DNA from: Gymnothorax reevesii | Lineage: Eukaryota > Chordata > Actinopteri > Anguilliformes > Muraenidae | Length of the DNA stretch: 64,000 nt | Direction of reading: 5' to 3' | Assembly: GCA_029721435.1 (NCBI GenBank) | Contig: CM056583.1 | Coordinates: 52,183,620 to 52,247,619, forward strand | Shown: in pieces, positions 34,200-45,264 of the stretch | Numbering within the stretch: the stretch's first letter is position 1 | How the letters are laid out: every line of letters starts with the position of its first letter | The notes under the pieces: model-generated | Seen by the model: the letters and a program-made list of their open reading frames with translations, nothing else | What the model was told of the DNA's origin: nothing | Databases searched by the model: none | Program-made: the position numbers and the translations under genes

Positions 34200-34682
34200 T
34201 ACACAACATAGTCAGAAATATACGGACACCAACTCATCCAATGTGTCTGCTCAAATAATGGACAGTAATATGGATTTGGTCCCCCCCCCTTTAAAGCAAC
34301 AATAACCTCCAATCTTCTTTGAAGGCTTTCAGTTTTAGGTTGGAACATTGCAATTGGGATATGGTTCCAATTTGGTGAATACTTTCATTGGATAGTAATG
34401 TTAGCTGAATATGCCTAGCACAAAGATGGCTTCTCAGTTGATCCCAATAGTGTCTGATGAGGTTGGGCTCATGGCCGTATGCAGGGCATTAACATTCTAA
34501 AAGACTAACCTCAACAAACATGGCCCTCACTCTGGCATTGGGTACATTCACATACAGGAAAGGGCTATCTCTAACCACTTGTTTGCACAGAATCATCTAG
34601 ACTGTCATCTTACACTATAGTGTCAACCATGAACAAAGACGGCTCGACCGAGGAGCGTCCACATACTTTTGGTGTACGTAAC
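34200..34682. mobile_element. Mariner/Tc1-type MITE, degenerate
   Basis: The left end TACACAACATAGTCAGAAATATACGGACACC and the right end GCGTCCACATACTTTTGGTGTACGTA are degenerate inverted copies of the TA-flanked CACTATATGGCCAAAAGTATGTGGACACC type that is widespread in teleosts (from memory of the family). The internal AATCTTCTTTGAAGGCTTTC and GTTGGAACATTGCAATTGGGATATGGTTCCA segments are also typical. No coding capacity. The minus frame 34160-34348 is spurious. Confidence 0.55.
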
Positions 34683-34689
34683 CTGAGAG

Positions 34690-35560
34690 ACTTTGATAAT
34701 CTCTTTCCTCGGGCTAGCAAAGACCTCCTTTGAGCTACTCGTCTCACATCCCTGACTGACAGAGGCACTGCTGCTTAAGGTCAAGGAGGCTGTCCTCTCC
34801 TGCTAGGACTTTCTCTTACTGATCCACGGGAGCCTTCTCTAACATATTAAGAGAAATACTTTTGTATAATAAATAATAAATCCATAATAATCAGGGTCTT
34901 CCTGCTCAGTGAGGGATAATGGGAGACACTCTCATATACCTGGGTCCTACTGCGCTGGGCTTCACAAACAATGACCCCGATTCCTGGTGGGGTGGCCAGT
35001 GCAGAGCTGTAATGAAACTGTTCACATCCTTTTTTGAAATTGTTTTCATCAAATGAATTTAAGCTGTGGTGAACTGGTGGTATTATATGAGCTTCAATGC
35101 CCCTCCTCTCCCTTCTACAGCTGAAATATTCGGTGAGGCTAATCTTTCTCTGTTTCACCGTATGTAGCCAGAGTTCATTCTCCATTAGATGAAGGAACTT
35201 GAGAAACAGACAAGGTCTTGACAGTAAGCAAACAGGATATGAATGTTATATATAAGTTTGCTTACAAATGTCAGCATATGCATACACTGTATACAAAAGT
35301 GCTCACAGTATTGTTCCTGCCATAGCCATGTGCCAGGGCAAAAATGCATGGGTTACCCAGGATTTCTTGTTTTGAGTGTGTAAAGACACAAATCTAGATT
35401 CTTCACCAGACCTAAATCGCTTTGTTTCAGTTGTCATTTTTAATTTTTTTATTTTTTTGCAAGCGTGTTGTTGAAGGAGAATTGAGCCAATAGGAGTCAG
35501 GTGAGGAGGCAGGCGATTGTGGTGCTCCCTGTGCTCGCTCTAACAGGTGATACAGAGAAC
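34690..35560. other. Non-coding, no gene seen
   Basis: Unique sequence. The 112-codon minus frame 34847-35185 has no known motif and no supporting context. Confidence 0.45.
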
Positions 35561-35567
35561 TGAATGC

Positions 35568-35584
35568 GAGAGAGAGAGAGAGAG
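35568..35584. repeat. Short (GA)n microsatellite
   Basis: Eight GA units. Confidence 0.9.
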
Positions 35585-35869
35585 CCTTTTCTCTCACACA
35601 TTTTTTTACAGACTCCCTCTGCCCTTCCCAACACCTGTAAGCTGTGTTTCTATCCTTGTGCACAGTGATTATGATTGCTGTTAGTATCCCGCTAAGCCTC
35701 ATCATTGACTAATGCCCCAGCAGGACTGTCTGCCTACATTGCCATATGGCTCTGATTAGCAGTGATTTATACAGAAGTGAGCTTACTGATTTATACAAAA
35801 CTCATACCTGCATTATGTTGCAAACCACCATGGGCTCTACTAAAGTCAAATAACAGCCCCACATGGGGC

Positions 35870-36330
35870 TCTCATTTCAGCAGTTGTTTTAATTTTATTT
35901 TCACAAGTACAGTGAGTCTTCTGATTGAGATTAATTTTTGAGACAGATCATAAGTTACACTTTTAAGAGCAAAGAGATACATAACATTATGGTTTTTATA
36001 TGAATACTCAGCTGTGAGCAGAGGTAATTAGAGTGAGATGGCTTTAATTGTGCTGAAATATATGTGCACAGTTGGCGGGGACTGTTTGTTTGACAGTGAG
36101 AAACAGGAAAGAAGAACTGTCTCTCAATTTTAGTGACATGATTGCAAGTAAAAATAATAAAGTGGGCAGATCTGCCTTTATTGATCAGCAGACTCACCTT
36201 CTACAGTGAAAGTAAAATGAAGCTTAATTAAATCTGCTGACAGGGTAATGTGAAGTGGATTGGTCCTTCATTTCTAGTGCACTAATTGGTTAATAAGTAT
36301 TTGAAAGCTTTGAAGATGATTATAAATTAT
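35870..36330. promoter_or_regulatory. Candidate conserved non-coding block
   Basis: Dense homeodomain-type cores in unique DNA: TGAGATTAATTT (about 35926), GAGGTAATTAGAG (about 36022), TGGCTTTAATTG (about 36040), AAGCTTAATTAAATC (about 36220) and CACTAATTGGTTAATAAG (about 36281). No transposon similarity. Regulatory function is inferred. Confidence 0.3.
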
Positions 36331-37685
36331 TTCTAAATCCAAACTTTCAAATGAGATTTCTATGATGCTCTGTGATGTAATTTATATTTTAGAGTACATT
36401 TCTGCAGTGATTATGATGACTATTAAAATAATAATGATGATAATGACGTTAATGATTTTTAGAATTTATTATTGTTACACAGGAGTAGCTCTTCTGCTAT
36501 TATTATTATTATTATCATTATTATTATTGCACAGCCATATTCTTTGGCCTAAACAGAGGGGATGCTCTGATAAATCTATTCCCACATCTTCATTGGTGGA
36601 AACTGGAGCCTTTTTTTCACTCATACATGATAGCACAGCTGACATCTTCTTCCAGACTGAATCAATTAAACAAGCATAATGGGACTTTTGATGCCCTAGT
36701 CAAAGATCCTTCTTTACTGATGACAGAGGAATCAACCAATAAAGTCAAAGGAATCTGAAATGGGCCCGTTTATATTTATGCTGATTAATCATCAATTAAT
36801 CATTAGATGGATTAATCATATTTTATGCAAACAATAGTGACATTGTCACTACTCATAAAAATGTCAGAAAACAAATACCTGTTTTGCTTTACCCTTCCCT
36901 ATTACTCAAAACATGCAGTAAACACACCAAAAACCACACATACACACACTGTATACTTACTGTATATTTTACTTGTAGAGTTACATATAATAAGATCACT
37001 TATACCTAAAAAAAATATATACTAACCAACAATAGAAACACAATTGGCAAGTTAGTTAATTAGTTAATGTACTTGCATTGTCATCCAGTCGAAGGGACTG
37101 CGAAACAAAGAAATGTTTGAAGAAATGAGTGCAAGTGTGTTTGTGCCAATATTAAATAAGATTTTTGTCATAATTTCACGCATTCTTAGCTTCTAGTCAG
37201 TCTTGAATTAACTTGCTTTTTTTTGTTTCTCAGTATAAAAATAAAAAATAAAAAATGATATTATTAACAATACCCTGAGCTTTTGAAACTTGTGGGGAAA
37301 CACACACGGCGCAGCGCTGTGATAATGACATGAACACCAGCGTGGCACACCCAGGGGCTGTGCAAGTGCCTTTGTGTCGATGCGCATGGATGTACATGTG
37401 ATGTCTGCATCTCTCCCACCTGCCAATCAAATGCGCTGTCATGGCAGGGGTGAGACGCTGAGGGTGCCTGGATCGCCGTACAGGAGGGGAGGGGGGGGGT
37501 CTGACAGGCAGGGAGCTGTGACCCGGGGTGTGGCATGTGTCTGCTGGGGGGTCAGGCCTTGGGTGACAGGGGCAGCCAGGGCATCTCTGCTTTCTGTCAG
37601 GAGGCAGAGAAAGTGATGTTCACCTTGGGTCTGCAGGGGTGGTTCCCCTTCGCAGCGGGGGTGTTGATAGAGAAATAGGGTCCAG
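36331..37685. other. Non-coding, GC-rich from about 37290
   Basis: ATT-rich patch at 36500-36530. 37380-37640 is G-rich. The frames here (37208-37616, both strands) overlap each other and match nothing. Confidence 0.45.
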
Positions 37686-37689
37686 GGCT

Positions 37690-37706
37690 GGGGGGGGGGG
37701 GGGGGG
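37690..37706. repeat. Poly(G) run
   Basis: Seventeen consecutive G bases. They could form a G-quadruplex and are prone to sequencing error. Confidence 0.9.
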
Positions 37707-37709
37707 TTG

Positions 37710-39850
37710 TTAGCACTATGTGGTATGGGGGTGGAGTTTTATCTGATAGAAAGTGGAGTGCCTCATGCTTGAGCCTCATGCACCATTCATATTTTGATGG
37801 TTAACAAAATGATAATAAAAACATTATGCCATGGAGCAGCAGACACACAAACACAGTTAACAGCAACCGGCAGGCGATGTCATGTTAATGCTAAAGAAGA
37901 GACTGAAATATATATGTTTTTTTTTTCTCTGTTCTGGAGAGTCACTTGGTACAACTCAAACATGGAGGACACTCGTTGCCTCATCCATTTAGCTGGCCTG
38001 CAAATGGAGACAGGAGAGACGACAAAAGTGCATGTCAGTTAATGTTGCCTCTAAAAAGTAACATCTGCTTTGTCTGTGTGCCATGGAATGATGGTAAAAG
38101 CTGGGAAATAGATGTTCGAGCAGGAAGTTCTGTCTGGGGTTTCGGTGTTTGCTCTCTATTGCTGCAGAGCTGTCCTTTGCTGTTCCACTCAAAAGACTGG
38201 ACTCACCTTTTCTCATGTTTTACTCTGAATTCTTACAACAACAACAAAGCATGGCAAAGTAATTAGACAAACAGCTTTTTCCTCCATTTCCCTACATGTG
38301 AATTAGAATCAAACTGCTTCTGTACTTATTGGACAAAATTGTGAAGAAGATACAAACTGTCGGTGCCATATGCTTTGGGGAACTTCTAAAACTATGCTTG
38401 TGTTAACCGTTAGAGATTTATGGCTGTTGTTGTTGAAAAAAAAATATATGCATATAAGTAAGCTTATCAATTATTGTTGCCATTGTTGGCAACAATTGTT
38501 GATGCATTGTTGATGCATATCGTCGGCCTGCTGATAAAACCTTGTTTCTCTAAATTTGATTAGAAACAAAAACTTGTATGTCCACAATAATAACATAAAC
38601 ATTGCAAAATACAAAATACATCCTTGGAAGAAAAAGTAATCATCCTACCCGAACGCAGCTTTACTGCATTCTTAAATGCAAAATGAAACATTTTTTATGC
38701 TCTCCTGTAAAGTTTATCATTTTGAAGATACAAGGTTTAATCAGCAGGCTGATGATACAGAATTTAGATCATTTTTTGAAAAAAAAAAAGATTTTTTTTA
38801 TTATTATTTTTTTTTTTTGCAAATTCCTGATTCTTATAGAAATTAGAGTTTGTCCAAACTTTTCACTGATACTATATGTGGAAAAGTTGTTGCTGTTGCC
38901 TCTGTTGCAGTACAGTGTGTGGGAAGCATGAGGGTCATAGTTCAGAGAAACAATATTTTTTTCACAGCCATGCAAGCTCAGCATATTGATCTTGATCTGA
39001 AGGGTGCCAGCTTTCAGCTGTCCAGAATAAATGTGTCTGGTGCTGTTTGTTGATCTTTCATCCAAACATTTCATCTTTTAGACAGCCACTGTTAACTGAA
39101 AAAACAAAGAGAAAAAACATTGTGCGCCCAAAATAACGACAAAATCATACAATATATCCTCTTATTTCATTTAATTTGAAAGCAAATGAGGTCATTCAGA
39201 GAGATCATAAATTGCAGCTGGGATTCTGCAAAAACCACACTGACTGAGCCAAATTCTCATACACACAAAAAACAAAAAGTTTGCAACTTTGTCTAGCAAC
39301 CCAATAAACTTTAGCCAAAACATAATAGCAACTACTTTTAGATTTAGATGAGTAGGCAGCCCTGTCGATACTACCAACCTATCAGATGGCAGTATCTCAT
39401 ACATCCATTGTGACATCATGCCTCAAAGTTCTCTGGGATAGAAGGCCAGTAGAAAGGCATTAATGAGCTCAGGCCCCTGTCCCAGGGAGCAGTCTGATCA
39501 ACCTCCAGTCACACCGCAGGTTACCGGAGGTCAGCGAGGGAGAGACAGCATAGACGTATCCTCCAGTCCCCAGCCTCTCGCACGCAGTGACCCAGAGTGC
39601 TCTGAACCTCCCTGCGTACAAGCCACAGCTGTCTCTGAGTGCATGTCCCTGTGACAGGGTGTAAAGTGTGTGTATGGACCTGCGCACCCTCCCAGATCGC
39701 TCAGGCAGCAGCCACATTCCTGGCTGTCAGGTCACGTGACGGCCTTGTGTTGGCCTCCCTGGCCTTGCAAGTTCTCCTTATCTCATTATACTGGCCCTGT
39801 CTGCCGGGGAATCTCTCTGCAGATGCTAGCTAGTTATTCAAATACAATTT
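37710..39850. other. Non-coding, A/T-rich with small hairpin
   Basis: Poly(A)/poly(T) stretch at 38775-38820. A perfect 10-bp-arm hairpin ATTGTTGCCA/TGGCAACAAT (38473-38496) is followed by a duplicated TTGTTGATGCAT. Frames 38602-38931 and 37946-38266 are not recognisable. Confidence 0.45.
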
Positions 39851-39851
39851 T

Positions 39852-39888
39852 GAGAGAGAGAAAGAGGGGGGGGGGAAGAGAGAGAAAG
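39852..39888. repeat. GA/G-rich purine tract
   Basis: GAGAGA, then a run of nine to ten G, then GAGAGA. Confidence 0.85.
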
Positions 39889-40172
39889 CAAATGTGGGAT
39901 AATGGGCGTAATGAGCTTTTATTATTAGCAGTAGTAGTAGCAGTTGTTGTCTTAGCTGTAGCGGAATCTTTTCCTGTTACTTATAACTGGTTACTTATTA
40001 CTTATAGAATTGTAATTTTATTACTATTTCATTGCACTTTTTCAAGAAAACTCTTGCCTTTGATCAGGCCGAAGAGGCAGACATGAATTTTAATTTAATT
40101 TTAGAAAGGGAGTAAATGAAGGTGCAAGAGAAAAGGAGGGGAGTTCTGAGGTAAAAAAGCAAAGATAAGAGT

Positions 40173-40229
40173 GGGTGAGAGAGAAAGAGGTAGAGAGAGA
40201 GAGAGAGCACGAGAGAAAGAGAGAGAGAA
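40173..40229. repeat. (GA)n purine tract
   Basis: Interrupted GA repeats over 57 bp, part of a longer purine-rich strand from 40105. Confidence 0.9.
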
Positions 40230-40239
40230 ATGACAAGCA

Positions 40240-41100
40240 CATTGTCTGTGTGTGGTGATGGCGATGCCTGTACTGTTGGCTGCGCTTGGGGGGAGCTGGA
40301 GAGCAGGGCATTCTGCCCCTCATCGTGTCCTGTGAAGCCGAGCTCTCGCTGCGCTGTTGATGTCTCTTTTTTCTGCTTTCCATGCGATAACACTTGGACC
40401 CGCTCCTCTCCTGCTGGGGAAGATTTTTTTTCGTTACTCCCCTCCCTCTCACTTTTCAAAAGGAGCCTCCATAGAAGGTCATGGTTACAGCAGCGAGCAG
40501 CCGGCTGAAAGGCCGCCGCATTTTATCAGCTGCAAGCGCTCTGAACGCTGGCCAAATATGCAGATAAGCTGGGAAGCACATGCACAACGAGCGCCCTGCT
40601 CTGAGCTGCCAGGGGCCGGGTGGCTCCCTCAATCCCGGAGACACGATTGAAATCACAACTTCACCCACTTCCCCCCATTCCCTCGCCCCCCGCCCTGCCC
40701 TTCTCAGCTCAGGCAGCAGGTTTAACTGCAAGGGTGATTAGGCTGACGTAGAAAATGTTTTCTTGAGCAACTAGTTTAAATGTTTTTGTAGCAATGCGAT
40801 GAATAAGGCCTGGAAACCTTTCTACATATTGAGGCAGTCTGAAGGCTTTTGACAATACATTTCTTCAGTTTCTGGATTTTTTTTTTCTTTCCATGTGAAA
40901 CTTTCCCCTTTGAACATTGTGAATCCTGTGGGTTCAGCTTTTTTTCATTAGCTGTTGACTTTATCCAGTGGACATGTTGGATTAATCTCCTGCTTTTTAA
41001 ATTTTTTTTTTTTTACAGGAAGCCAACAGCACCAAAGAGCAAAACCTCTGGGAGGAATTTCATACTGTACACTCAGCTTGGTGATTAATCATTACTTGCC
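40240..41100. other. Non-coding, GC-rich then unique
   Basis: 40240-40740 is GC-richer than its surroundings with several CpGs, and the overlapping frames on both strands match nothing. TTGATTAATC-type sites lie near 40980 and 41083. Possibly conserved regulatory DNA, unproven. Confidence 0.35.
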
Positions 41101-43665
41101 TTAATTTTTCATTATAATGAGAGGAATGTTGGACATAAAACAGTGCTAAGTTGTTAACAAAGATAAGCTAATTTCTTACTAAACTAATTACATGTCAGCC
41201 CCTATTACAACGATCTCGATACCAGCCAGAAATTGCATCTAATTGCATCCAGATTGAATATAACTTTTCGTACTTTACTTCGAAATATTTTTACAGTGGT
41301 GGGCTTGAAACAAGTATCAAAGCCAGAGCCTGCTTGTGGTATAGGCAGTATAAGCAAATGCTTAGGGCAACTTCCATCCATAAGGTTGCCTTAAATGAGG
41401 GAAGAAACTATTCAAAATTTTTAACAAATACCATTTTTATATTATTTGCCATAGCCCTCGCAGCTCATTAATATGTCTCCTGTTACATTGGTCCTCATGA
41501 GTTTTGTAGCGTCTTTCTTCATTGATTTAATATGTTGTGATATCGCCCAGCTTGCAATGTGAACATTTGTATGCCTTCCCCCTTTCATTGATTGTCGCTT
41601 CTATATAATTTTCTTCTGTTGTCTCAGTCCTTGTTGGATTGTCTTTGCCCCTTGTTTGAAGTTACCTTCTAGTACTGTAGTACTGAACCAAGCTCGTCTT
41701 TCTCTGTGTGTTCCATAAAATAAGAAAAATAAAATTTTTTTCATGTGCTCTTTATTGGGAACACCTTCCTGCTCTCTTGTAGTCTCCAGAGTAGGGACTA
41801 CGTCCCTATGAAGTTATCTTCCCGGAAGCAGTCCGGCCACTGCAGTATTGGACTGACCACCTGACTTATGACTCCTGGACTGTCTTGAGCGAGGGTTGAA
41901 TACTAATATCTTGTAGCTTATAATAAATACTAATAACCAGTAGCTCACCATGAATATGAAACAGGCTTTCATCATTGATCTTCAAGAGATTCCTTCCACC
42001 AGGTTCATAACTATTATTTTGAAATATAACAAAAACCCACAACTTACATAGCATAGCCAACGAAATAATAGGGAAACCCTTTCTTTCTGGTTCCACCCGA
42101 GGGCATTGGACTTACCTGAATTGGGAGGATGTGTTAGTAACACTGACCATAGGAGTATGATATGATTAACATCAGTACCCCACACCAAAATTGTTGCGTC
42201 AAAGAATCCAAAACCCTCTGGTGCCCAGGGTAGAATAAAAAGAGATGAGGTGGAAAAGTGGGGAAAAAGCAGAGATGATGCATGATGAATGAAGAGTTCA
42301 TACTCTATACTGCATTGTAGTTACCAGTGGAGCAGAGTGTTGAAATTACTGGCATACATCGGACAAATAGTGACAATTGCTAATTTAATAAAGTAATTCC
42401 CACCTTAAATTCATTAGGGAAAGTTGGAAAGACTAGGTGTTTAGGAAATAACCTCCAGCATGATTTGAGAAATGTACCTTTTCTTTTGAGAGAGCAGCTG
42501 ATGATGCAGCGAAACTGTACGGCAGCACCTCAGCCTCAAGAAACCAGGGATACATTCTTATTGACATCTAGTTGGCCAATATTAGTCCTGCTTGTAATGG
42601 TCAATTAATATTATTTTTCTATCCATCCCCTCAGCTGTAAGTCTTTTGTATTTCACTGCCCTGCATCATTTTTACTGAAAAAAATCCAATGCTAGTTTCC
42701 TACTAATTTTGGGGTGCTGATTCCAAAATAGTGCCTGTTTGGCTCTAGCATGTCACATTTTTTCACCATGCATTATGTTCATTTATAGCATTGTCAATTT
42801 TGACAACCACTCGTAAGGTGAAGAAGTCTTGTATCATCCCTTAATCACCAGAAAACTCCAACAAAGGCATGATTTCCATCCTACTCTGAGCCAAGTGAGA
42901 ACTAGTTGTTCAATTCTCAGCAGATTTTTACATGTAACAATGATTCTTATGCCATTATTTTACGCATAATCCTGATTTCGGCTTAGTAATATTACCGCTG
43001 ACAGAAGAATGTGCAATCATGATCCAGATCTCTTCTGCTAGATCTGGGGGCGTTTCACCACACACTAACAGGGACAGTTCAGATTTTGTAACAAAAAAAA
43101 AAAAAAAAGAAGCTACATACTGAAAATCTTCATTCTTATTTTGTGGAAAAAAACGGTATGTGATAAAAACTTTTCAGCTTGCATTTTTTCTCAACCTCCT
43201 CAAATTAGGTAGTATGAAGCCTTTTGGGAAAATCACCAATTTTTTATTTTTTTTTAACATGCAGGGTGGTGTTTTCATTACTGATTTGTCTTCAATGTAT
43301 GATGAACCGCGTGCATCTATCTTGTGAAAAAAGTGCTCATTCAATGCATGCTTTGTGCATGAATACTAAGTGTAGGGGAGACTGGGGGCCTTGGTTTTGG
43401 TTTGGATTTCATTACTCAAAAACCTACTGAACTACAATGTATTTGGGTACAGATTGTACTTAACTTGTGTCTGTGTTCTTCATGTCAGCAGTCACCAAAT
43501 GATTTTCAAGCAATCTTACAGCACTAACATAAAGTAAAATTAAGTCATATGTTACACCAACCCCCATGTGCAGGGGTGATTGTAACAGCACACAGAGGCC
43601 ATTATGACTACGTATGTAACACTTTAATATAAATTCTGAGGACTGCAGTAAACTCCAAAGAAGCT
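41101..43665. other. Non-coding, no gene seen
   Basis: A short segment at 41338-41375 (GGTATAGGCAGTATAAGCAAATGCTTAGGGC) resembles ends of repetitive elements I have seen in fish DNA, but the partner end is not evident. A-run at 43092-43107. Confidence 0.4.
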
Positions 43666-43668
43666 ACA

Positions 43669-43805
43669 CACCAATCAGCCACAACATTAATACCACCTGC
43701 CTAATATGTCAGTCTACCTTGTTCCACTAAAACAGCTCCATAACACTGATGCCCACTTGAATACCCAAAACCTCTACATCTTGAGGTAAACCCTGTATAT
43801 CAGTG
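43669..43805. mobile_element. Truncated MITE end
   Basis: CACCAATCAGCCACAACATTAATACCACCTGCC is the recognisable end of a widespread teleost DNA-transposon-derived repeat (from memory of the CAATCAGCCATAACATTAAAACCACC type). The copy runs into the next element at about 43805, with no opposite end. Confidence 0.5.
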
Positions 43806-44002
43806 ATGCCCAGTCGTGTGCCATAGAAGGCTAAAAGAATGCACGTTTTTACACAAACCAATGGCTATGATTCCAACCACCTGCTGATTTTGCTGATTTG
43901 CACACTTTCAAACAAAGAGGGAGGAACTAATTAGTGTTATCAGCAGGCATAATGATTGGTTGGAATGAAAACGTGCGTACTCCCAGCCCTCCATGGTTTA
44001 TA
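43800..44002. mobile_element. MITE with long imperfect inverted repeat
   Basis: The left arm from CCATAGAAGGCT (43821) to ACAAACCAATGG pairs with the right arm ending at 43996 (…AACGTGCGTACTCCCAGCCCTCCATGG). The roughly 40-bp arms match well through GCACGTTTT and CCAACCAAT. There is no coding capacity. It abuts, and seems to cut off, a Tc1 N-terminal fragment on its right. Confidence 0.6.
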
Positions 44003-44390
44003 ATTCCTGATTGTTGATAGTGACACAGACATGTTACCTCCTGGAGACTGTTCTTGATTTGGCTACCTGCTGTGAAGGAATTTCTCTTTACCAGGGAAAA
44101 AAATTCTTCCATCATCCACCACAGTTGTTATCTGTGGTCATCCAGGCCTTTTGGAGTTCTTGAGCGCACTGGAGCAGTTTTCATCTTTACTAATGAACAA
44201 ATTTGTTGATTGGGTCACACCTGATGTTTTTGCTATTTCTCTGATACTTTTATTTTGATCTTTCAGCCTAATTATACCTTTCTTCACAGACAATGGCAGC
44301 TCTTCATCTATCACATTGAAAGTTAACAATGCCAAATTCCAAAAGCGAATACTCATGCTTGCTTGTAAATTAAACCGATGTAAGGCTCAT
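44000..44390 (-). pseudogene. Tc1 transposase N-terminal fragment
   Basis: Minus strand: LPLSVKKGIIRL, SIREIAKTSGVTQST and KNSKRPG (44138-44310) are the paired-like HTH region of a Tc1 transposase. It continues as GRPRMTTD, then EEFFSLVKRNSF and SQIKNSLQEV (44010-44110), the second HTH, across a frameshift. The fragment stops at the MITE border (about 44000). No catalytic domain follows. It is a different piece from the neighbouring C-terminal fragment, because that lies on the wrong side for one minus-strand gene. Confidence 0.7.
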
Positions 44391-44476
44391 GGAATATCTT
44401 TAAATCCAATCTAAAGTTGCAGTTTATGGTGTTTTAAGGTAAGGCGAAATTATTTGAGAAACTTTTTTCAGTTATA

Positions 44477-45260
44477 CAGTAGGCTCAAAAATCACTGGCA
44501 CCCCTGACAAACAATGTAATCATAGAAGAATGGAAAATACCGACATGAGTGATATACTTTATCAATGTGACAATGGAAACATCCAAAATCATTACAATCA
44601 TTTAATACAAGATAAATAAATTTTAAAAATCCAGGTTTCATAATAATTGACATCCTTGATTTAGTACAAAGTGCAACTACCCCTGGCAAGGATAACAGCA
44701 TGGAGTCTTTTCCGGTCATTTTTGACAAGGCTAAGGCACAGTCTTGGAGGGATTTTGGACCATCCCTCTAAGCAGATCCTTTCAAGATCCTTCACATTCT
44801 TGGGTTTGCATTTATCAACAGTCCTCTTCAAGTCAGCCCACAGGTTTTCAATTGGATTGACGTCTGGCAATTGAGATGTCCATTGCAGAATGTTGACTAT
44901 GTTGACACAGAGCCATTTCTGTGAAGATCTTGAGGTATGCCTTGGGTCATTGTTTTGTTGGAAAGTCCATCTACAGCCAAGTCCCAACCCTCTGGTGGAG
45001 GTCACCAGATTGTCAGCCAAAATATCCTGATACTTGGTGAAATTCATCATGCCATTAATCTTAACCAGTGCCCCTGGACCTCTTGATTTAAAACAGCCCC
45101 AAAACATGACCAACCCACCATCATATTCACCGTGGGTAAAAGGTGCTTCTCCTTGTACGCTTCTCTGTTTTGATGACAAACATGCCGATGCCGTATCTTA
45201 CCGAAACATGCAATGTTGGTCTCATCTCACCAAAGCACCTTGTTCCAAGGTAGTTGTCCA
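44477..45260 (-). pseudogene. Tc1 transposase C-terminal half, truncated element
   Basis: The left terminus CAGTAGGCTCAAAAATCACTGGCACCCC follows TA (44475-44476). A 172-codon minus-strand frame (44661-45179) is open, with GEYDGGLVMFWGCF at its start and NPIENLWADLKR (E at about 44850). The second catalytic Asp of QQDND is Asn (44952-44954, reads QQNND). The first Asp survives as DET (45218-45226) but in another frame. Sequence upstream of about 45260 no longer matches, so the HTH half and one terminus are lost. Confidence 0.8.
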
Positions 45261-45264
45261 GTTT

